The translations under genes were made by a program, and so were the position numbers. From assembly GCA_003132865.1 (NCBI GenBank), contig PKYZ01000393.1, positions 1-10,156 of the forward strand: a DNA stretch of 10,156 nucleotides, read 5' to 3'. A model generated the notes under the pieces. That model was not told where the DNA came from. It saw nothing but the letters and a program-made list of their open reading frames with translations, and made no database searches. Positions 6,634 through 10,156 of the stretch are shown here, in pieces. The number at the start of each line of letters is the position of its first letter. The stretch's first letter is position 1. Origin of the DNA: Bryobacterales bacterium. Its GTDB lineage: Bacteria > Acidobacteriota > Terriglobia > Bryobacterales > Bryobacteraceae.

Positions 6634-7425
6634 TCAAAACCCCGGCCCCTGGCCCCCGCCCCCTGGCCCGGGCACGCGGCCCGCGCCCGCCCGGATGCGG
6701 AAAATGTCGATCGCATTCCGCAGATTCCCGCTCACCAGCGCCAGGCGGCTGTCGCCATCGTCGCGCCAGCGGATGGGCACCTGCTGAATGCCATAGCCCA
6801 GCCGGCGAGCCAGCACCAGGATCTCCACATCAAACATATATCCGTCGATTTGTTGCCGGCTGAAAATCTCCCGCGCCGCCGCGCGCGTGAAAAACTTGAA
6901 GCCGCATTGCGTGTCGGTAATTCCCTCGAGGCCCACCACCGCATGCATGAACAACCCGAAGCCCTTGCCGCCCAACTGCCGGTAGAGCGGCTGCCGACAC
7001 TCGATTTGCGACTCCTGCATGGAGCGCGAGCCAATCGCCACGTCGTAGCGTTGGCTCAACGATGGGCTCAGCCAGGGCCGGAACTTATCGAACTCTTCGA
7101 TGGGTACTTTGTTATCGGCGTCCGCGTAACCGGCGATGTTACCGCGCGCCAGCGCCATCGCCTCGCGCACGCCACGGCCCTTCCCGCTGCGCTCCTGGTT
7201 GCCGATCACGCGCACCGGCTCGCCCTGGCGTGCGGTTTCGAGGGCCAGCTCGCGGGTGCCGTCGCCGCCGTCGGCGGCCACGATAATTTCATAGCGCAAG
7301 CCGCGCGACCGGAAATAGCAGCCTGTCTCGCGGATGGTGGAGGCGATAGTGGCGGCCTCATTGTAGGCGGGCAGGATTAGAGAGACATCGCACAAGTCAG
7401 TTATTCTAACAGGTGGACTACGCAT
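6634..7425 (-). CDS. GT2 glycosyltransferase, polyprenyl-phosphate glucosyl/mannosyltransferase-like
   Basis: Transfers a sugar from a nucleotide donor, most likely to a polyprenyl phosphate at the inner face of the membrane, feeding envelope glycan assembly. From ATG at 7425 it has 263 residues. Motifs in order: [14 protein letters not shown] (14-27), the nucleotide-binding [10 protein letters not shown] (51-60), the metal-binding DAD at 102-104 ([11 protein letters not shown]), DTQCGFKFF (171-179), a hallmark of ALG5/DPM1-type enzymes, and [13 protein letters not shown] (216-228). No C-terminal membrane segments are present, unlike many GT2 relatives. A TTG at 7395 is an alternative start that would begin just before the first motif. 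The last residues ([15 protein letters not shown]) are low-complexity, encoded by a G-rich repeat that has probably extended the reading frame. It is the first gene of the leftward operon, and its ATG overlaps the start of the divergent oxidoreductase gene. Confidence 0.92.
   Translation of the reverse strand: MRSPPVRITDLCDVSLILPAYNEAATIASTIRETGCYFRSRGLRYEIIVAADGGDGTRELALETARQGEPVRVIGNQERSGKGRGVREAMALARGNIAGYADADNKVPIEEFDKFRPWLSPSLSQRYDVAIGSRSMQESQIECRQPLYRQLGGKGFGLFMHAVVGLEGITDTQCGFKFFTRAAAREIFSRQQIDGYMFDVEILVLARRLGYGIQQVPIRWRDDGDSRLALVSGNLRNAIDIFRIRAGAGRVPGPGGGGQGPGF
6640..6669 (-). promoter_or_regulatory. G-quadruplex motif at the GT2/epimerase junction
   Basis: On the minus (coding) strand five runs of three to five G are separated by loops of 3, 1, 3 and 2 nt, which satisfies the usual quadruplex pattern. 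On the plus strand CCCCTGGCCC occurs twice (6646-6655 and 6660-6669). The run covers the last codons of the glycosyltransferase gene and ends seven bases before the epimerase GTG, where a ribosome site would be. It could slow translation or modulate coupling between the two genes. Confidence 0.5.
7411..7416 (+). promoter_or_regulatory. Ribosome binding site of the oxidoreductase gene
   Basis: AGGTGG lies seven bases before ATG 7424-7426. It supports this start even though that ATG overlaps the start of the divergent glycosyltransferase gene. Confidence 0.6.
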
Positions 7426-8407
7426 GCCCCTCAACATCGCCATCGTCGGATGCGGCCTGACGGGGAGCAAGCGCGCCCAATCGCTGGCGGGCGCCCGCTT
7501 GGCGATCTGTTGCGATCTCGATCTCGTGCGCGCGCAGGCGCTGGCAGCAGCGCATCCGGGCGCCGAGCCCTCCGCCGATTGGCGCGGCGTCGCGGCGTCG
7601 CCGGAAATCGACATCGTGATCGTCGCCACGACGCACGATATGCTCGCCCCCATCGCCGCCGAAGCCGCCAGCGCCGGAAAGCACGTGCTCATTGAAAAGC
7701 CCGGCGCGCGCCGCGCTGCCGAGTTGGACGCCGTTGCCGAAGCCGCCCGCAGCACGGGCGCGCTGGTGCGCATCGGCTTCAATCACCGGTATCACCGCGC
7801 ATTCCAAAAAGCGCGCGCGATCTTCGAATCCGGCGCGGCCGGTCCCCTGCTGTTCATCCGCGGCCGTTATGGCCACGGCGGCCGTCCCGGTTACGAGCGC
7901 GAATGGCGCGCCGATCCGGCCCTTTCGGGCGGCGGCGAACTGCTCGACCAGGGCGTGCACCTGATCGACCTGGCGCGCTGGTTCCTGGGCGACTTCACGC
8001 GCGTCACCGGCCGCACGCCCAGCTTCTTTTGGAAAATGCCCGTGGAAGACAACGCCTTCCTGCTGCTCGAAACCGCCGCGGGCCAGATCGCCTTCCTGCA
8101 CGCAGGCTGGACCGAATGGAAGAACCTGCTCTCGTTCGAGATCTGCGGGCGCGACGGCAAGCTGGAAATCACAGGCTTGGGCGGCAGCTACGGCACCGAG
8201 CGCCTGACTTTCTACGCGATGAAGCCGGCCATGGGACCGCCGGAAACCACCGCCTGGGAATTCCCCATGGCCGACAATTCCTGGGAAACCGAATTCGCCG
8301 AGTTCCTGGAAGATATCCGCCTGAAGCGCCAGCCGCAGCCGGGCATTGCCGACGCACAGGCCGCCTTGCGCGTCGTCGAGCGCGTGTACCAGGAGAACGC
8401 CAGATGA
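7424..8407 (+). CDS. Gfo/Idh/MocA-family sugar oxidoreductase
   Basis: NAD(P)-dependent oxidoreductase of 327 residues, presumably acting on a sugar or sugar nucleotide; the substrate is not readable. The N-terminal Rossmann fold shows IAIVGCGLTGSKRAQSL (5-21) and, after the second half of the fold, VLIEKPGARRAAELD (88-102) with the family's conserved Lys92. GFNHRYHRAF (118-127) and GGGELLDQGVHLIDLARWFLG (169-189) follow; Asp175 and His179 are the usual active-site pair. It opens the rightward operon, and its TGA (8405-8407) overlaps the kinase ATG by four bases. Oxidoreductases of this GCGLxGxKRA type are, as far as I recall, often found next to HddA-like kinases and nucleotidyltransferases in envelope-sugar clusters. 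A role in preparing or recycling the heptose or another unusual sugar is therefore inferred. Confidence 0.93.
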   Translation: MPLNIAIVGCGLTGSKRAQSLAGARLAICCDLDLVRAQALAAAHPGAEPSADWRGVAASPEIDIVIVATTHDMLAPIAAEAASAGKHVLIEKPGARRAAELDAVAEAARSTGALVRIGFNHRYHRAFQKARAIFESGAAGPLLFIRGRYGHGGRPGYEREWRADPALSGGGELLDQGVHLIDLARWFLGDFTRVTGRTPSFFWKMPVEDNAFLLLETAAGQIAFLHAGWTEWKNLLSFEICGRDGKLEITGLGGSYGTERLTFYAMKPAMGPPETTAWEFPMADNSWETEFAEFLEDIRLKRQPQPGIADAQAALRVVERVYQENAR

Positions 8408-9390
8408 TCATCACACGCAGCCCGTTGCGCATCTCGCTCGGAGGCGGCGGCACCGACCTGCCCTCGTACTACCGCGAGCATACCGGCTTCGTCATCTCGG
8501 CAGCGATCGACAAATACGTCTACATCACGCTGCACGAGACCTTCAGCCAGGAGCTACTCATCAAGTACTCCCAAATGGAATTGGTCGAATCCGTGGACCA
8601 GGTCAAGCACCCTATTGTGCGCGAAGCCCTGCGCCTGGTGGACGTAGGTCCGCAGCCGTATCTGGAAATCGTGAGCATGTCGGACATTCCGGCCGGCACA
8701 GGTCTAGGATCCTCGGGCAGTTTCACGGTGGCCCTTCTGCGCGCGCTGCACGCCTGGAAAAGGAACCCGATCCCGCGCCAGGACCTTGCCGAACAGGCCT
8801 GCCGCATCGAAATCGACTTGCTGCACGAGCCCGTGGGCAAGCAGGATCAGTACATCGCCTCGTTCGGCGGCATCACTTGTTTCCAGTTCCTGCCCGACGA
8901 CCGCGTGGATGTTGCGCCGCTGCAGCTCGAAAGCGAAACGCTGGCCAACCTGGAAGACAACCTGCTGCTGTTCTTCACCGGCTTCACGCGCTCCGCTTCG
9001 GCCATCCTCGAAGAACAGGACACGCGCACGCGCCAGCACGATGCCGATATGATCTCGCAATTGCACGTGGTCAAGCAGCTCGGTTGCGAAAGCAAAACGG
9101 CGTTGGAGCGCGGCGATCTGCGGCGCTTTGCGGAGCTGATGCACGTGCACTGGGAGCACAAGAAGGCGCGCTCGCGATCCATGACGAATGCGCACATCGA
9201 CGAATACTACGAGCTGGCGCGGCGCAACGGCGCGCTAGGCGGCAAGTTGATCGGCGCGGGCGGCGGCGGATTCCTGATGCTCTACACCGAAGACAAAACG
9301 CGGCTACGCCATGCCATGCGCGGCGCCGGACTGCGCGAAGTGCGGATGCGCTTCGATTTCCAGGGCACCACCGTGCTGGCACAATCGTGA
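8404..9390 (+). CDS. hddA: GHMP sugar kinase, D-glycero-D-manno-heptose 7-phosphate kinase-like
   Basis: Likely phosphorylates C1 of a heptose 7-phosphate (HddA-type) ahead of nucleotide activation; a different phosphosugar cannot be excluded. The protein has 328 residues, the family's usual size. All three GHMP motifs are intact: PLRISLGGGGTDLPSYY (7-23), the ATP-binding loop PAGTGLGSSGSFTVALLRAL (96-115) and KLIGAGGGGFLMLYTE (281-296). GKQDQYIASFGG (145-156) carries the expected catalytic Asp148. The ATG overlaps the preceding stop as ATGA, and AGGAG (8391-8395) sits eight bases upstream. Its own TGA overlaps the next gene's GTG in the same way. This tight packing with a sugar-1-phosphate nucleotidyltransferase is the main support for the heptose assignment. 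Confidence 0.9.
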   Translation: MIITRSPLRISLGGGGTDLPSYYREHTGFVISAAIDKYVYITLHETFSQELLIKYSQMELVESVDQVKHPIVREALRLVDVGPQPYLEIVSMSDIPAGTGLGSSGSFTVALLRALHAWKRNPIPRQDLAEQACRIEIDLLHEPVGKQDQYIASFGGITCFQFLPDDRVDVAPLQLESETLANLEDNLLLFFTGFTRSASAILEEQDTRTRQHDADMISQLHVVKQLGCESKTALERGDLRRFAELMHVHWEHKKARSRSMTNAHIDEYYELARRNGALGGKLIGAGGGGFLMLYTEDKTRLRHAMRGAGLREVRMRFDFQGTTVLAQS

Positions 9391-10097
9391 GCGCCGTGCT
9401 GCCGGTCGCGATTCTGGCGGGCGGTCTGGGCACGCGCCTCTATCCGCTGACCGAGCGCATTCCCAAGGCGCTGGTCGAAATCAATGGCGAACCGTTTCTG
9501 GCGCACCAGTTGCGGCTGCTGCGCGCGTGCGGCATCGAACGCGTGGTGTTGTGCATCGGACAGCACGGCGAGCGCATCCGCGAATATGCAGGCGATGGCA
9601 CGCGCTTCGGCATGGCGATCGACTACTCGTTCGACGGCCCCGCGCTGCTGGGAACCGCTGGCGCCGTGCGCAACGCCTTGCCGCTGCTGGGCGACGCGTT
9701 CTTCGTCGTGTATGGCGATTCGTACCTGCCTTGCTCGTATCGCGATGTGGCAGACGCATTCCGCGCAGCAGGCCAGCCCGGCCTGATGACCGTTTATCGC
9801 AACGAAGGCCGCTGGGACTCGAGCAATGTGGAGTTCGCCGAAGGCCGCATACTGGCCTACGATAAGAAGAACAGGACGGCGCGCATGCAGCACATCGATT
9901 ACGGTCTGGGCGTTTTCAGCCGCGCGGCTTTCGAGGGCGGGTCAGACGCCGATCTCGCCGAACTCGCTGACCTCTATCGCGACCTGCTGCGCCGCAATCA
10001 ATTGGCTGCGTTTGAAGTGCACGAGCGCTTCTACGAAATCGGCTCGTTCGATGGGATCGCCGAGCTATCGCGCCACCTGGCGGGATCACAACTATGA
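9387..10097 (+). CDS. hddC: Sugar-1-phosphate nucleotidyltransferase (HddC/RmlA-like)
   Basis: Joins a sugar 1-phosphate to an NTP, giving an NDP-sugar and pyrophosphate. With an HddA-like kinase directly before it, the substrate is probably heptose 1-phosphate; the nucleotide (GDP, ADP or other) cannot be told. I start at GTG 9387 (236 residues), which overlaps the kinase stop as GTGA; GTG at 9396 is the alternative. The signature AILAGGLGTRLYPLTERIPKAL (8-29) is complete, including Lys27, followed by EINGEPFLAHQL. Asp111 in VVYGDSYL is the metal ligand, with IDYGLGVF (170-177) and YEIGSFDGIAEL (216-227) towards the end. There is no C-terminal left-handed helix domain, as expected for short HddC/RmlA-type enzymes. 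The stop is at 10095-10097. Confidence 0.9.
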   Translation: MSAVLPVAILAGGLGTRLYPLTERIPKALVEINGEPFLAHQLRLLRACGIERVVLCIGQHGERIREYAGDGTRFGMAIDYSFDGPALLGTAGAVRNALPLLGDAFFVVYGDSYLPCSYRDVADAFRAAGQPGLMTVYRNEGRWDSSNVEFAEGRILAYDKKNRTARMQHIDYGLGVFSRAAFEGGSDADLAELADLYRDLLRRNQLAAFEVHERFYEIGSFDGIAELSRHLAGSQL

Positions 10098-10111
10098 GAT
10101 CAGTACCATTT

Positions 10112-10156
10112 ATTGTGGGGCAGACCTCCAGGTCTGCGCGGGGCCTCCAGGACCCG
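10112..10156. repeat. Palindromic repeat-like sequence at the window end
   Basis: GCAGACCT-CC-AGGTCTGC (10120-10137) has perfect 8-bp inverted arms. CCTCCAGG recurs 19 bases later (10144-10151), within a GC-rich stretch. It directly follows the nucleotidyltransferase stop. The form, and my recollection of similar 'cagacctccaggtctg' intergenic blocks in Solibacter-like genomes, suggest one end of a dispersed repeat. The window stops inside it, as contigs often do at repeats. The frame from ATG 10094 stays open to the end, so a further gene cannot be fully excluded. Confidence 0.5.

Noticed and set aside
7426..7782. Long N-terminal extension of the glycosyltransferase
   Set aside because: It is antisense to the oxidoreductase and has a low-complexity Ala/Ser/Arg composition unlike GT2 N-termini.
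7418..8101. Minus-strand open frame of 227 codons
   Set aside because: Antisense to the oxidoreductase gene; Gly/Ala/Arg-rich with no motif.
7903..9390. Long 495-codon version of the kinase, suggesting a fusion
   Set aside because: The first 167 codons are an out-of-frame reading of the oxidoreductase. The kinase has its own ATG with AGGAG upstream, and its first motif starts at residue 7 from there.
8346..10097. Plus-strand open frame of 583 codons covering the kinase and nucleotidyltransferase
   Set aside because: Only its last 236 codons are a real gene (9387-10097). The earlier part is an Arg/Ala/His-rich out-of-frame reading of the kinase gene.
10094..10156. Next operon gene starting with ATGA overlap at 10094
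   Set aside because: The frame is open to the end, but the sequence is a palindromic repeat-like block and the translation looks unlike a protein N-terminus. Not excluded, only unsupported.
1..10156. CRISPR array, tRNA/rRNA, insertion sequence or toxin-antitoxin pair
   Set aside because: I saw no regularly spaced repeats, no cloverleaf-like sequence, no transposase motif and no paired small genes.

Overview
This is a GC-rich (roughly 60% or more) bacterial window with nine confident protein genes, one of them cut by the left edge, plus one doubtful small ORF. I see no RNA genes, CRISPR array, transposase or phage gene. The gene mix (citrate synthase, HtrA-like protease, dolichyl-phosphate-glucosyltransferase-like GT2, heptose-kinase-type sugar genes), the dispersed hairpin repeats and the G-rich minisatellite suggest a soil-type Acidobacteriota, perhaps Bryobacterales/Solibacter-like. 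That placement is inference from recalled features and was not tested.

Left part (1-3412, all minus strand): a secreted beta-rich protein of unknown function (3167-2271), a membrane-anchored protein combining HEAT-like helices with a lipoyl-like barrel-sandwich domain (2216-1416), and citrate synthase gltA (1204 to beyond position 1). Between the HEAT protein and gltA lie a degenerate G-rich minisatellite and the presumed gltA control region. Upstream of the secreted protein is a 71-bp element with 12-bp inverted arms.

Middle (3413-4287): a 135-residue orphan protein (minus) and about 470 bp that holds no convincing gene. Base composition is visibly lower in GC here than in the flanks, so it looks like an accessory or decaying patch.

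Right part (4288-10156): two divergent envelope-sugar operons. Leftward run a GT2 polyprenyl-phosphate glycosyltransferase, an NDP-sugar epimerase/dehydratase and a periplasmic HtrA-type serine protease with two PDZ domains. Rightward run a Gfo/Idh/MocA oxidoreductase, a GHMP sugar kinase of the HddA type and a sugar-1-phosphate nucleotidyltransferase of the HddC/RmlA type, joined by 4-bp start/stop overlaps. The kinase and nucleotidyltransferase match two steps of nucleotide-activated D-glycero-D-manno-heptose synthesis. The isomerase (GmhA) and phosphatase (GmhB) steps are not in the window. The two operons have start codons that share bases at 7423-7426. The window ends inside a palindromic repeat-like sequence, which may be where an assembly broke.

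Nothing here is a clear new defence or mobile system. The most unusual items are the HEAT/lipoyl-like hybrid protein, the G-quadruplex motif at the glycosyltransferase/epimerase junction, the overlapping divergent starts, the orphan 135-residue protein and the two repeat-like elements.
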